DNA of 64,000 bases from assembly GCA_035772785.1 (NCBI GenBank), contig JAOCPU010000001.1:1922001-1986000 (forward strand), written 5' to 3'. Below the pieces are notes generated by a model, which saw nothing but the letters and a program-made list of their open reading frames with translations, ran no database searches and was not told the DNA's origin. The stretch's first letter is position 1. Every line of letters starts with the position of its first letter. The stretch comes from Phlebiopsis flavidoalba. Taxonomy: Eukaryota > Basidiomycota > Agaricomycetes > Polyporales > Phanerochaetaceae. Below are positions 21,066 through 32,724 of this stretch, piece after piece. The position numbers and the translations under genes were made by a program.

Positions 21066-24000
21066 CTAGATCACACGTCCGGATAAGAGTCCACTCATTG
21101 CCTCTGCCGTACAGACTGTGAAGATTCTGTCCTTACCGAGAAGGCCGCCCACAACGTTCGATACTGTTTCGGTGATCTGCCGCTGGCTGAGCTTGCGTAT
21201 GCTTCACATAGAAGAGGCGAACGCTTGTCGAGTTCCACACGGCGAGAGGTGTCATTCCACGGACGTAAATCTCACCCCATATGAGCGAAGTCAACCAGAC
21301 AATCGAGGCGTCCGTCCACTTCGGAGCGTTGGTCAGTACGCACGAAGAAGCAATGTCTGAAGATACTCACAGCAAAGGTCGCGGGGTCAGCGGTCCAGGT
21401 TTCGGCAGATGCTCCTGCAACGCTGCGCTACGCAAGAGATCGGCGATGGCAGTATTAGCTGTAGCCCACTGAGGGACGTTTGGAGGCTCTGGATTTTCGG
21501 GAATAGCTCAGAGGTCACAATCATGATCACGTCAAGTGAGGTAACCTGAGAAGTGTCAGCTGGAAGGAAAAGACCAGTTCAAAGGATAACCCACCCTTGT
21601 TGCCAGGAAGTAACCTAAGCGCGGGGTACAGTAAGTGCACACGTATAGAGTAGAAGGCAAAGGAGCCATACCCATTCTTGTGTTGGCACAAAACCCATTC
21701 CTTCCAACGCCAGCGGCGGCAAGTCTTTCCAGGCTACCTGTCATATCTTCTGACTGCGAGACACGAGCCCTCATCTTCCCTCTTGCCTATTTTCTGAAGG
21801 TGCAAGGGGCGGTTCACCTGAGTCAGAAGCTGTAGGCAGCGTGGGCGAGGTGAGCGGCCGTCCTATCCGCTCTTCGGAAGCGGGACTGTCTCTGAGCCTC
21901 AATATCGTCGGGTAGTGATCGACATTGCTCGTGTTACGTAGCAATCTCGCCCTCTCATGCCCCAGGCCTATCCGCATCCGACTGGCTGGAACGATCTTTG
22001 TTATCAACACCCTTGTCGGCGGGAGTTCTTGGCTCGTTCTTCCTTTGCCAGTTGGACGCGGCGTATCTCCCGCAGTCCCCGAGCTAACGTGAAAGTGCCT
22101 AGTCTTCGAAGGTTTGATGCGCGCGAACAATGTTGTAAACTAGATGAGGATTGTCGGCGAGGTTGCGCAGCAATACTGCATTGAAGACCTCCAGCCTAGG
22201 AACAATGTCGTTAGAAGCAGTACGTACATGCCAGGCGTGTAGCTCACATGAAGAACAGTAGCCGTGGATGTCCTTCGTCTGATAGCAAAAACGACGGACG
22301 TAGCGAAGGCAGTGAATAGCTGCATGCAGCCTTGCGGATGAATTGATGCTGGAGGTTTTGAAATATGGTGCAGCGTTTCGCCAGCGCGATCACGAACGCG
22401 GGGTGGAAAGTGAGTTCAGTGACCCCGGACGTTGTCGCGATCATAGAGTACACGGCCTACAGAGACATGCTGAGGACTTGAACCAGCGCTGGGTGGCGAC
22501 GGCACTTACATTCAGCAAGGAAGCTCAAACCCGCATTGCCCAGGTTAGGATACCTTCGGAGTCAGCTGGACTTGATCGGTGGAAGCCAGCTTAGCACGAA
22601 GGACGTTCTAGACGATAGCTCTGGACAATGTAGGAGATGGCTCTGCAGAGACCATGCTGCTCTTTATTACAGTCAGCGGCCAACGAGCCAAAGACAGCAG
22701 AGACGCCCACCAGGTTTGTCCTTAATCTCTACTCCGTAACATAGAAGGTAGGCCACAAGGTCCATGCCTTTATCTGAGTGCAAGAACAAAGGTTCGAAAT
22801 TTCTGTGGTTGTTATGAGCGACGGGATTGCCCAGTAGCTCGTCGACCCACCTTATTTGAGCTCAACCATTTTTCCACAGGAATATAACTGGAACTGTAGT
22901 AAGCAACAAAGGTAACGCGCGGAGATCAAAATAGAGCTACCTATCTCTGCGATATATGGCACAGACTTCTTCGAACCAGGCAGAAGGTTATGGAACGCAG
23001 ACATCTGTTCCCGGAATATGTCGACCACCCCATTCAAAATGAACTCGAAATCGGTAGTCCGATGCTATACCCGATTTATCAGCTTAAACAAGCTCATTAG
23101 AGAGAGAGCTTCACTCACTAATTTTGCAATGAAGTACCTGAAAGCGTTTTTGTGCGAGCCGGCGGTCGGAGTCGAAGACTCCCCATCTGTGGAAGTCGAG
23201 TCTCTCGCGCTACCACTCTGTGAAGTCCCAGGAGCACACAAAGCACTTGTAGACACATTCCCACAAGACTCGTCTTCGGGTCTTCGCCTTTGAACACGAG
23301 ATGATTATAAGGCAGCTTGCCTGCCACTCCTCCTATCAAGTTACTCGTCCCTCTGGGTGGGCGGCGTTCATCGCGGTATCCTCAGCAACGAGCAAAGGAT
23401 GGTAAGAACGTCGCGACGCGGTGTATGTTGGACAAAGTTGTAGGGTGTAGAGAGATGGGGATATGAACAGGGCTGAAGGAGGTGCGTAGATCTGTTTCGA
23501 GAATAAGACGAGCAGAGTGCGCAGTACTTTCGGTCCTGTTGCTTTCGATGGCTTGACTCGAGCCGGGGCTCATGGTAGAACCAACACCTTTCTCCCTTGT
23601 AGAGAAATCGGCTAAGGTGGAGCATGGACGTGAGATGTCGAACGTACCAGATAGTGTAGTTAATCTTGTAATGGTCGACCTGTATCTTCGTGGGCAGAGT
23701 GAACCTCACAACAGAAGAGTAGATCTATCAGACAGCTCTGAACAAACGCTCGGCAATGGATGGTAATGTCTTCTGTGTCTTCGAAGTAGAGGTAGAGGAT
23801 TGTGAGGGGGACCTGGCTGTGTTGCTGTTGGGCTCCCTTGCTCTTCCCCTCATCCTCGTCATCTTCTATAACAAACTGCGGAGTCGAAGATCTCTTCAGC
23901 CACCTTGCTTCCATCCTCCGTTGCCTCCCGCCTCCAAAACACCTCCATTTCCAGCCGACTAGGCATCACTTTCGGCTTCCGAATACCACCGCGCAGTACG

Positions 24001-24300
24001 CGTTGAAGGATCCGAAGACAATTGAGGACTTCTATGGTCGGATTCCTTGTCTTGCATGCCCGTGCTACTCTTAATGAACGAACTTGCAAATGAGAGCGAG
24101 GTCACTGTTGCAGTCGTAGGACCGGGGTGGGGAAGCGTTGTGGGCTGAAACTACGGGTTGAAGAGACGGGCTGTGATCGACCCGAATGAGAGTCGCAACG
24201 TTCTCCGGAGCTTCAATGATACGTGCAGCGTCGTACTGTCATCAGACGGGGTCAAGAAAGTTTACGGTAGTGTTCGCGCCTGAACGTTACCATCATGTAC
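21066..24300 (-). CDS. Hid-1 family protein (Golgi/endosome trafficking scaffold), N terminus not resolved
   Basis: Blocks on the minus strand follow the order of the HID1 (high-temperature-induced dauer formation) family. ENVATLIRV lies near 24200, PTIEVLNCLRILQRVL near 24030 and SRLEMEVFWRREA near 23960. An acidic PQFVIEDDEDEGKSKG precedes FTLPTKIQVDHYKINYTIW (about 23650-23710) and GVAGKLPYNHLVFKGEDPKT (near 23320). Then come LNGVVDIFREQMSAFHNLLP and GSKKSVPYIAEI, GMDLVAYLLCYGVEIKDKP, GLCRAISYIVQS, YSMIATTSG and EGHPRLLFFM. LEVFNAVLLRNLADNPHLVY runs to AHQTFEDL, and the C terminus has QITETVSNVVGGLLGK, stopping near 21066. Family members are myristoylated peripheral membrane proteins (S. 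pombe Ftp105, animal HID-1). I could not find the glycine-2 N terminus; the first exon may lie upstream of 24300. More than ten frame changes occur. Confidence 0.75.
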
Positions 24301-25109
24301 TGAGATGGAGTATCGTGTGAACACGTCCGAGGCACGTCGTGTCAAAGAGTATAAGATACTATTCGTGTCAAAAACGCGTAAGATCCTTCGCAAGCTCCAG
24401 CCACTCACTTGGTTCCAGTATGAGTCGCCCTCGGGTATATTCTACAACATATGACCTCACCATCACCAAGCTGTCGCTTAGAGGCGACGAGGGTTTCACC
24501 ACGCGTGTGGTTGCGAGCTTCGTTATCCCTCCGGCCTGACTTCTAAAAGAAAGCTTGGCTTCGTCCACCCAGAAGGTTGAATGGATCTTCTGTGGTAGTT
24601 TAGAGAACATGGACGCCCTCGGTCTCGAGAGCAGCGGATAGCAAAGGTGCGAGTCGGCCAGAGCAACAAGTAATGAGCGGTGCAGGCGCCATGAACTGCG
24701 GTGATTAACGCCAAAAATGATCAAACGCCACATTTGGCTCCCAGGCTGCCTTCGTTTTGCCACACGCACATGAAGAATCAAATGTTATTCAACATCAAAA
24801 CAAGTGAGTATGAAAATGTGTAAGATTATGCAGTATGAAAATTATAGAGCAAATTAATCTAGGATTCGCAAAAATAGTACAGGGTAATATCAAACTATGC
24901 AACAGGGTCCAGGTTGACAATTTAGACCGCAAACAGTGAAAGATAGTCGTCAAGGATGGTAGGTTTACAGGGAGAGAAAGTCAAGAACCCAGAAAGCATA
25001 GAGGGAATGCATGATATATACTTTTGAATGTGTCCAGGATAGCTGTCATAGGAATCATTAAAGCATAGCACCAGCTCGAATCCTCCAAGTTAATTTGCAG
25101 GATCGCGAA
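24301..25109. other. Upstream region of the Hid-1 gene and AT-rich spacer
   Basis: A 137-codon minus-strand frame at 24368-24781 (contains FWVDEAKLSFRSQAGGITKL) could include the missing Hid-1 N terminus but lacks the family's usual MG..SKL start. From 24781 to 25109 the DNA is AT-rich with no gene. Confidence 0.35.
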
Positions 25110-25809
25110 TTACCGGGCTTTCAGTGCCCTGAGTCGGTGCTGTACTTCACCGATATCCTTCCTATTCCATTCCCCTACCCAAGCACCATTACCGCTACCA
25201 GTGACCCACACACGAGAAGAAACGTGTGGGTGGTAGATCGTTGCATAGACTGCTCGCTAGCGGCCTGATGAAAGACGATACCTCGGGAGGAATGTTTCTC
25301 CGAGAGTGAGTGTCAATTTAGCCATACGCTTGCGACGGGTTTCGGCAGCCGATGGATGGCGGCGCGACGTTTGAAAATGTGGGTGACATGGGCCGGCGTA
25401 GCGGCAGGGATGGGGACAGGGGGACGCGGGTATCGGTAGATGCGATTGGAACGGCATTGATACGCTAGGACAAGTGGAGGCGGGGTAATGCCTGAGCGGG
25501 TGTGCTTTGCTGGTGGTTTTGGGGGTGTGGATTACAACATCAATGGTTGTGCGTGATTCCATGGAGGTGAGAGAGACAAGGGAGGAATTCGATGAGGAGG
25601 TTCGAATACATGGAATCCTTCGAGGAAGCTGTCTCGGGGAAACAGTGTGAAGATGGATCCGTGCCTGCGTGAAGCTTTCGTGTGCCACTTGTAGCTGTCG
25701 TGAGCGTAGGCATAACTTCCGTCAGAAGGCCATTCGTCTGCCTCTGCCAGACGGGGAGTAGTGCCCAGGACAGCTCCGAGCTTGCGCGTGGATCGTATGA
25801 GTCGAGCAC
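25110..25809 (-). CDS. Small conserved basidiomycete protein with GEWNRKDIGEVQHRLRALK C terminus
   Basis: On the minus strand the last exon reads WVGEWNRKDIGEVQHRLRAL and KAR, stop TAA at 25110-25112. Upstream, across frame changes, are HIFKRRAAIHRL and RRKRMAKLTLTLGETF. The pairing of an RRxRMAKLxRTLGE block with a C-terminal EWNxKDIxEVQxxLRxLK block is one I recognise from conserved basidiomycete proteins of unknown function. A central Pro-rich disordered segment (RSNRIYRYPRPPVPIPAATP) lies between. The N-terminal part, from near 25809, includes DSYDPRASSELSWALLPVWQ. Start and introns are approximate. Function is unknown. Confidence 0.6.
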
Positions 25810-27104
25810 GCTGGGTGGTGATCTAACGTGTTGCAGGTGTGCGGCGGGATAGTGTGAGTGTCGTACGAGGAGTTCATGGTGAGCTTTTGGTAGGTATAGT
25901 GGACGATTAGAGGTTATTGGTTTGTATATTAGTGTGTCGGGGTCGTATTATGCACTGTCCTGACGGTGCTGCGTGAAATTAGATCGTAGCAACGAGGGAG
26001 AGCGAAAGACAAAGGTAGCGCGTCGTGAGATGGAAGTTAGAAACTGGGGCCAGCTCTCGTACGGTCCTCGGGGCTCTCTATATTAGGGGGGCTCTGGACA
26101 ATAGAAGCGAGGCGGTGGATACGTGGGAGAAATGACGGACCAGAGCAAGGCGGGGCAGACCTATGGCCTTCGAATTGTCATTGCCCTTCTAGATTGTTGA
26201 CACAACGTCCTGCAGGGCCTGGAAAGACATTGTTGACTTGGACCCCGCTCCTGGACAGGACGGAAGACAATAGGGCGCGACGAGACGCCGAACTCCCAGA
26301 AACCGACGACGTAGCGTTAGAACGCCTTCTCGAGATCGCGCCAAGTCGGGCGCCTACGGAAACATCGACTAGTGCCCGCGTGTTGACCGCGCCGACCGTT
26401 CTGGCTGAGATTTGCCAGGTACTTGTGCTGCACATCTCCCGCTATCACCGTCTCGCAGAAACGCTGCTTCGTCTCACATCAAGTCGTAGCCAGTTCGCTG
26501 ACATGGAATGTTACCTTGACAATGTCTAAAAAACTTTCACCTACTGTACGAAGAAAATCCGTGGAGTGCTACAGCCCCCTCGAATGCGGTCAGACGGGGG
26601 TAGGGAGAAATGCTGTCTGGCGATGCTCGTCGCCGTATTCACAAATTAGCTGACCTGTCACAAACTCAGCGGGATCTGCCAGAATTATCAATATCTGACT
26701 TGGAGCTATTCGTGCATCAACTTATAAACTTCCTTCAGGTTTCAATCTATCAGTGTATTATACTGATTGAACATGCAGATATGTGAATCTGTTGCCGTAG
26801 GAATTCTATACTCATCATCATCATTACGGTATCCGACGTCAGACAGAATCCTATGGTTTGAGAGGCATAATCCTTGATTTCTATCAAGATTAGTTTACTA
26901 GCGGATGGTTATCTGCATAGTATGTATCGATCAGTAATCCTCGGGAAAGGTTCAGAGTATTACAGCTAAGATGCCTAAATCAAGGTATAGACTTTGACGA
27001 AGCAAACTGACTTAGGGCAGTGTGCCATGAATTTCTAATCACATAGCTATAGGAAGTTGATATCGATATCTAAAGAGCGGGAACTGCCTTCCTTGCCCGA
27101 CCCG
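25810..27104. other. Intergenic stretch with no identified gene
   Basis: 25.8-26.1 kb is probably the promoter of the preceding minus-strand gene (TAATATAGAG at 26075-26085 on the minus strand is TATA-like). Open frames at 26178-26435 (minus) and 26194-26529 (plus) overlap and are unrecognised. From 26650 to 27050 the DNA is AT-rich and empty. Confidence 0.4.
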
Positions 27105-28189
27105 CTAGCAACAAGGTCTGAGCAACCCAACACCGCCGGAGACGCCAACCTGCCCTGCACCGCTACTAACCGCCTGTGGCACTGGCAGTTCCTGAAGACG
27201 AGCTCGCGAGTCACGGTTACCCGACGTACTCCCAGAAGTAGACCCGGAGTTCGAGGTAGCCGATACACTCCCGGAGTCTGGAATCCCGAGTCCTCGGAGG
27301 GGCAGTCCCTGAAGCAGGCGGGCCCAGTTACTGTGGGAGTTCCGCTCGTCGGACCAGCTGTAGCATACGGCCCCCGATCCTCCGGTCTGGACGACCTTAT
27401 CAGATGCTATGGTGAAGGAACTATCTTTCAGCAACATATCCAAAGTCTATGCAGAAAAAATTGCGCACGAGAGAAGCATTTGCGCCCAAAGCTTTGGCTG
27501 CCGACCACAAACGCGGCATTGGTGCACACTGCCGCTGGAGGGCGCATTTATGGTGCTACAACGCGTCCTTGAGCCACAAGGTATCATCAAATATTTTGTT
27601 TGGACAACGAACCCGACCATACCCGAACCGCAGTGCGTTGGCACCTGGGCAGAAGAAGTAGACGGCTGTCAACAAATTGTGAGCCCATTTGTGCGTCGAA
27701 CCGAGCTGGATTCTAACTTACGAAACGGACGCATCAGTCCACAGTGACTGAAAAGGTTGTGCCCTGGGTGACACCCGAGTCGAAGCCATTTGATCCAACA
27801 GGCGTACACAGGGTTGTCAAAGGTGGACTGAGTGACTGAATGGGGTATGGACCTGCTTGCGTATGAGTAAAAGTACTTATATAACTCAGGTGAATGGCTC
27901 ATACGAATTGAACGCGAGAAAGTGACCACCGTACCGACAGGGGCTTGAATGTCGGAGGGCGTGTAGCTTAGGCCAGATTCCACCCACCGGCGACCTCAAT
28001 GAAGGTGATATCACGCATTTCCTAGTGTATGTCGAAATGAAAGCGTTTACCAGAATCTGCGTGGCTGCGGTTGCACTAGACGAAGCAGAAGACGCCGTCG
28101 AAGACGAAGACGCCCCTCCGGACGCCCGGTTGTGCAGCTGAGACAGTGCTAGAGGGATCAGAGAGAGGTGCGTAGACAAACTTCAACAT
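27105..28189 (-). CDS. Serine-rich extracellular protein with cupredoxin-like domain, copy 2
   Basis: ATG at 28189 opens a signal peptide readable as MLKFVYAPLSLIPLALS after one slip, followed by an S/A-rich linker (GASSSSTASSASSSATAAT). After an intron the cupredoxin core begins LSYTPSDIQAPVGTVVTF. A second intron leads to PHSVTQSTFDNP and NGFDSGVTQGTTFSVTVDAS, then VYFFCQVPTHCGSGMVG-like sequence near 27620-27660, AINAPSSGSV, and KALGANA. The C-terminal tail is Ser/Gly/Thr-rich (SATSNSGSTSGSTSGNRDS). The PHSVTQSTFxxPC and THCxxGM blocks are the metal-site strands in plant phytocyanins; fungal extracellular serine-rich proteins keep them. Copper binding is inferred. Head-to-tail paralogue of the gene at 29136-30124. 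The end is approximate. Confidence 0.75.
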
Positions 28190-29135
28190 TTTTGAAGACG
28201 ATGGATACTTTCGTTATAGGGGAGGCAAAGGGGGGATTAGGTCTGGGGCTGTCGAGTCTTACGTCGACCATTAGCGAGGACGAGAGTTTAAATACCCCTC
28301 AACGGCAAGCCTGGGGCTCTGGGGCTGTACAGCTGACACCCATCAGGCAACGAGCACTGCGGTCGGATGGCATTAGGTGGCTCGCGCCTGCCAATGAACG
28401 ACCTGACCTCCGTCGAGACGTAAGCCACACTCTGAAACAGCGTTGGCCGCGACGTTTGAACGATATGTGTGTGTGCCGGGCTCCGGCGTATCGCCCGTAT
28501 ATGGCGTGCTTTCATTCGATCGAGCCTGTAATTTCCAACACGTTCTTTACGCGAAGGTTGCATCTGTTCTAGTGGCGGTCGAAGAAGGCGCAGTATCACA
28601 AACGTGAGGCAATTTAGCACCGTGGCACACCCTCGTAAATCGACCCAGTAGAAACAATCTTACGTTTAGCACAGATGAACATGTATTACGCGATCTAGCA
28701 GAGAAAGTTCATTCAGACGAAAAATTATGACAGACATGTCTGTGCAAATACTAGTGCTTACTGTTTGGCATTGATTCTAGTCCTCGATTTCTGTAGATCA
28801 CATCTCCGTGGTATCTGGAAATCGGGCCATGCACTCTTCGCCGCTTGGGACATCCCCGTTCCCATACAGCGATACTTGCTTTCCACGGTGTCAACGTGAG
28901 CGTCAGGTAATGAAAGCACCGAGGCCATCCGACATACTCCGTCAGATCGCAGCCGTGAGAATCATCGTGATCCTAAAATGGTAAGTATATTCGCATGCCC
29001 ACTATCGTATGCACTCGGGGGTAAATACGATGCATTCGGGTATGGAAAAAATAGACATGTGTCCGCGGTTGAATCTACTAGTGATATCGTCAAATTAAAT
29101 GAGGGTCATCTACGTGTCGTACAGCGAACACCACT
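28190..29135. other. Spacer between the cupredoxin paralogues
   Basis: Contains the promoter of copy 2. Overlapping open frames at 28168-28572 (plus) and 28288-28620 (minus) are unrecognised. 28620-29090 is without open frames of note. Confidence 0.4.
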
Positions 29136-30124
29136 TTAGAGTGCGAGAGCGAAGACCCAGCGACAACCCCCGCGAGCGCGAAGCCAGAGCTGAATACGAC
29201 GGATGAAGCACCAGATGACGATCCACCGGAGCCAGAAAGAGCCAGAGCCGGAGGCTGTTGGGGCTGGAAGAGACGGCTGTGCCGCTGGCGGGTGGCGCGG
29301 TGGCGATGGCGCCGACACCACCAGTCTGTGGGCCATTGTCGTTGACCTACAAGTGGACGCGACGATGAGATGCCTGCACGTTGCATACAATAGACTGATG
29401 CTTACGGTCTTCTCATTCGCTCCGATGGCAGTCGCAGCGGATGTGAAGGCGGAGTTCGAGCCGTTACCGCTTGAGGGAGCGTTGATGGTTCTACAGAACT
29501 GAGTAAGACTCTGGAATGTTGTATTGGTTTGCGACGACTTACCCCACCATTCCGAGACCACAGTGGGTCGGGAACTTGCAGAAGAAGTACACGGCTAGGA
29601 TGATGTCAGATGCTTAATCGGTCTACTCAGTGTGAAGAGGCATACGGGTAGATGCATCGGTGACATTGACAGTGAAAGTAGTGTCAATAGTCAACCCAGA
29701 GTCGAAGCCGCCAGACATCGGAGTACATGGGTCAGCGAAGCTCGATTGAGTGACTGAGTGCTGAATGGTGCTATAGGGAGAATGAGCATATGATATGCAC
29801 CGCTGTTACGATGGCTACATACGATCCGAAAACGAATGTGACCAGTGTTCCGGCGGGAGCCTGGATGTTCGACGGGGAGAAGGCGAAACCATTCTGCCCA
29901 ACTTGTACCTAGGCGCGCCGGGGTGAGTCGCAATCAAAGAGGCGTAGGAATAAGATACTTACGACCATCTGGTTGGAGTTCAAGGTGGCAGCAGATGCAG
30001 AGCTCGCTGCTGAAGAAGAAGACGACGCCGTAGCGGCTGGTGCGGGGCCAGGGCCATAGCCATATTGAGGGCTGGCAAAAGCAATGGGCAGCAACGAAAG
30101 AGCGGCGGCGGCCTTGAACATCAT
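29136..30124 (-). CDS. Serine-rich extracellular protein with cupredoxin-like domain, copy 1, probable GPI anchor
   Basis: ATG at 30124 gives a clear signal peptide (MMFKAAAALSLLPIAFASPQ) and a Tyr/Gly/Pro segment before an S/A-rich linker (ATASSSSSAASSASAATLNS). An intron with GTAAGTA donor (near 29960) leads to QNGFAFSPSNIQAPAGTLVT. Then come HSVTQSSFADPC-like sequence (about 29730-29760), a region readable as FFCKFPTHCGLGMVG (29540-29600), INAPSSGNGSNSAFTSAATA, and VNDNGPQTGGVGAIATAPPA. The tail is SSGASSVVFSSGFALAGVVA, ending in a short hydrophobic stretch (VFALAL) at 29136, typical of a GPI-anchor signal. Such proteins are secreted or wall-anchored; copper binding is inferred from the cupredoxin fold. 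The family size and order match well; small indels and about four introns break the reading. Confidence 0.8.
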
Positions 30125-31597
30125 CTCGCACGTCTAGTTAGTAGGGATGGAGGGCGGGAGTGGGTTTCCTGTTCCTGCAGAGCGATTTCGCTCACGGTCT
30201 TATACTAGAGTCGCATTGACGAGCGTCCTCAAGGCTGTCACGCCGAATTGGCTCAAGGTCCATTCTTACAGACAGCATCAGCTGCGCAGGGCAACGATCC
30301 GTGACAGAAGATGCAGAGCGACGGCTATTCGGGAGTACTGGTGAGGAAAGTGAATACCAGGTCGCGGGAAACATCTCAACATACAAGGAGACGTTTTCAC
30401 AGCGCAGTCGCCGGATTGGAATGTTCCATATCCGCGCCTGCAGGATGCGGAAATTGGTGAGAATAAGCATTCTGAAGAGTCTATGCTTGCGCCACGGCAC
30501 TCACCACCCTGAGAATTGTAACATGCTGGTGACAGTGCTCCTGAGAAGATCGCTAGTCTGCGATACCTTCAGCCGTCCAATGGCTATGCGAGTCGCCAAA
30601 TCCTCATCCGAGCATTAGATCTACGAGAAGTACCTAGTTAGCGTGTTCTAGTGCAGGTATACTCTCCTTCACCGCACGTCTCAAGCGCGTTCAGAGTGTG
30701 TTTGCGGCCGCTCTGGTCATGGCCGAACCTTCGTGATCTCACGCAGCGGGATTCGATCGGAGTTGCAAATCCAAAATCAACAGGCGTTTGAGGCGACCCG
30801 TGGCGTTGATGGCTCCTTCAAGTTGGACTTCGAGTATTCCCATGCTCTCTCGGTTCCTACAAGCATCCACCTGGGATTCTTCATCCTAATCAAGACTTTT
30901 CGCCTCACTCGTTGCTGTACGCCCTGTCCGCAGCCAGCACTTAGATTCTCATCAAGTGAGCTCCGTCGTAGACTGGAGCTTGAAGGAGAAAGTTGAACGT
31001 TCTGACAGTGCCAGTGCCATACATGCGTCAGTGTTGTCCGGTCATCTCAAATTTTGTGGTTTGTTGACCTCCGTGTACACCTCGGATATGGCGGCCTTCC
31101 TGTTGCTGCGCACTGCTCGATCGCACATTTGTCGCGACGTCGTCGACGAAGTACCAATGTGTCGTCAGCAGCTGCGCACCTTATCCCCCTTGCATGATAG
31201 TGTAAAGGGGCGTATCGCCTCAGTTCACTATCCTAGCACGGGATCCCGAGCCTCCCTTAAAGTCGTGAGAAACTTAGGCTCATAATCTGACCCTAGCTAG
31301 CCACCTGATGCGGCTTTTAATGCCACACGCTGCGGATGCTGTTACAAAGCAGGGCAGCTGCTGTATACTGTGGGATACAATTCCAGATGTTCCCACTGTG
31401 CCTATACTCACATATTGTCGGGAATCTAGATGGCACATCCCTTCGGAGAAATGTACAAGCTTAAGACCACTCGCGTGTATGCGATAGGCACATACTATGA
31501 AGTGGAGGTCATTGACGTGTTGCACGCCGCCGTAACAAAAGGTAGCAAGATACTGCTATCTTAGAATTTAAGACCTGTCAGTCAGCAAACGTGACAG
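30125..31597. other. Intergenic stretch with unassigned open frames
   Basis: Includes the promoter of cupredoxin copy 1. Plus-strand frames at 30301-30618, 30733-30996 and 30956-31285 lie in series and might be exons of the open frame interrupted by the hAT element, but I could not join them with confidence or recognise a family. Confidence 0.35.
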
Positions 31598-31990
31598 ATG
31601 TGTTCCGGCTCGCTCCCAAAGGGACAAACGGATGTTTCCAGGCCAACCTCGGAAGAGAAGCTTCCGCTCAGCGGGGCATTGCTTGCGTTCCAAATGAACA
31701 GACATACACACACCCATACCGGGGCAGGGGTCACCTACACTATGATTCTCCCAAAACCTGAAGATGCCTTCTACTCAATTCGCCAATTCATCCTCACACT
31801 AGGGCTTCCACAAGTTACCACTGGCGCGGCTCTTCTCACTAGGCATAGACATTCAAGCAAGATCTCGGTGGCACACATTCAGCGCCGCATAGATTGTCCG
31901 TCAACCAATGCAGGTGCTCCGGGGGACTATGTCCGAAAATGGCACACGGAGCTTCCTTTGGTCTTCGACACAGCCGATGTCCTGTACTAA
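31598..31990 (+). pseudogene. Unidentified open frame interrupted by the hAT element, 5' part
   Basis: Open frame of 130 codons ending LPLVFDTADVLY, where the last sense codons (GTC CTG TAC) lie in the target duplication and the stop TAA is the first three bases of the transposon. If the element and one duplication copy are removed, the frame continues without a break into 42 more codons at 37842-37970. I do not recognise the protein. It contains KPEDAFYSIRQFILTLGL upstream. Whether it is a real gene is uncertain, but the preserved frame favours it. Confidence 0.4.
31980..31987. repeat. Left 8-bp target site duplication TCCTGTAC of the hAT element
   Basis: Identical to 37834-37841. Eight base pairs is the standard length for the hAT superfamily. 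Confidence 0.95.
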
Positions 31991-32006
31991 AGCTCTGCGC
32001 AGATCT
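31988..32006. repeat. Left terminal inverted repeat of the hAT element
   Basis: Nineteen bases beginning TAAAGCTC; one mismatch to the inverted right end (37815-37833). Confidence 0.95.
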
Positions 32007-32158
32007 ACCCGCGGGTCGATCTGGATCTGTACCGAAGGCCGCGGGTATCCTCGCTCTCGAGGCCTTGATCCAGATCTGCCAGGTATTCTGGTGGCAGATC
32101 ACCTGCACCTACGGGTCATTTACCTGCGGGTCACAGGTAACTTACAGGTTACCTGGGA
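32007..32158. repeat. Left subterminal repeats (ACCTGCGGGT family)
   Basis: Motifs ACCCGCGGGT, CCGCGGGTA, ACCTACGGGT, ACCTGCGGGT and TACAGGTTACCTG recur in both orientations. The same motifs occur inside the right end, so these are likely transposase-binding sites. Confidence 0.8.
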
Positions 32159-32256
32159 GTCATGAAGAGTTTAATTGTTACAGTGGAATATATTTAATAA
32201 TTGGGGGCTTGTTACATGCATGCTGTATGGCAGTGATAATTCTAGTGTATGTGCGG

Positions 32257-32724
32257 TCAAGGGTCCTCAAGACCCGGCATGTCTTTGTACAGTTTATCAT
32301 AGTGCCAGGTGGATTGCGAGCTCAGGACGAGCCGCTTCACTTCCTGTTGTACTAATTCATCAGCGAGTTTATGAAGCAAAACATGTATGCCCTTTATAGC
32401 GTAACGGCGTGAGTTAGGATCGACAAAGCCGGGCACAGCGACGCTTACCGTGTGCCATCGTGTAGGCGCCTGTGTTCGCACACGGGCCAGCTTCGCAAGG
32501 GCGGGGTATACAGCCGTTGAGAGAGTTTGAGGTGTTGTGGTGGATAGCAGTACCCGAACGTGCCCCAGCATGTACAGCCGGGACACGCAACATAACCAGG
32601 TTGCGGCGCGTGCAGGCAGTGGAAATTGTCTTCGTTCGGGATCTGGGAAGGACGTGTGTACCATGTGAGCATGCAGTTGAATGGTCACATATCGATTGGG
32701 CTTACGCAGAGTGGCTGCCGCCAC
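32257..32724 (-). CDS. Unassigned 155-codon open frame inside the hAT element
   Basis: Minus-strand frame in the left arm, opposite to the transposase, ending QSTWHYDKLYKDMPGLEDP. An alternative frame over the same bases is Cys-rich (YVACPGCTCWGTFGYC). I recognise no domain. Some autonomous DNA transposons carry a second gene, so it is worth listing, but composition could produce such a frame by chance. Confidence 0.3.
   Translation of the reverse strand: MAAATLRKPNRYVTIQLHAHMVHTSFPDPERRQFPLPARAATWLCCVSRLYMLGHVRVLLSTTTPQTLSTAVYPALAKLARVRTQAPTRWHTVSVAVPGFVDPNSRRYAIKGIHVLLHKLADELVQQEVKRLVLSSQSTWHYDKLYKDMPGLEDP

Noticed and set aside
21066..24300. Reading the many stops in the Hid-1 gene as proof of a pseudogene
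   Set aside because: Conserved blocks are intact and ordered, breaks are one- or two-base slips, and the same pattern affects essential genes nearby.
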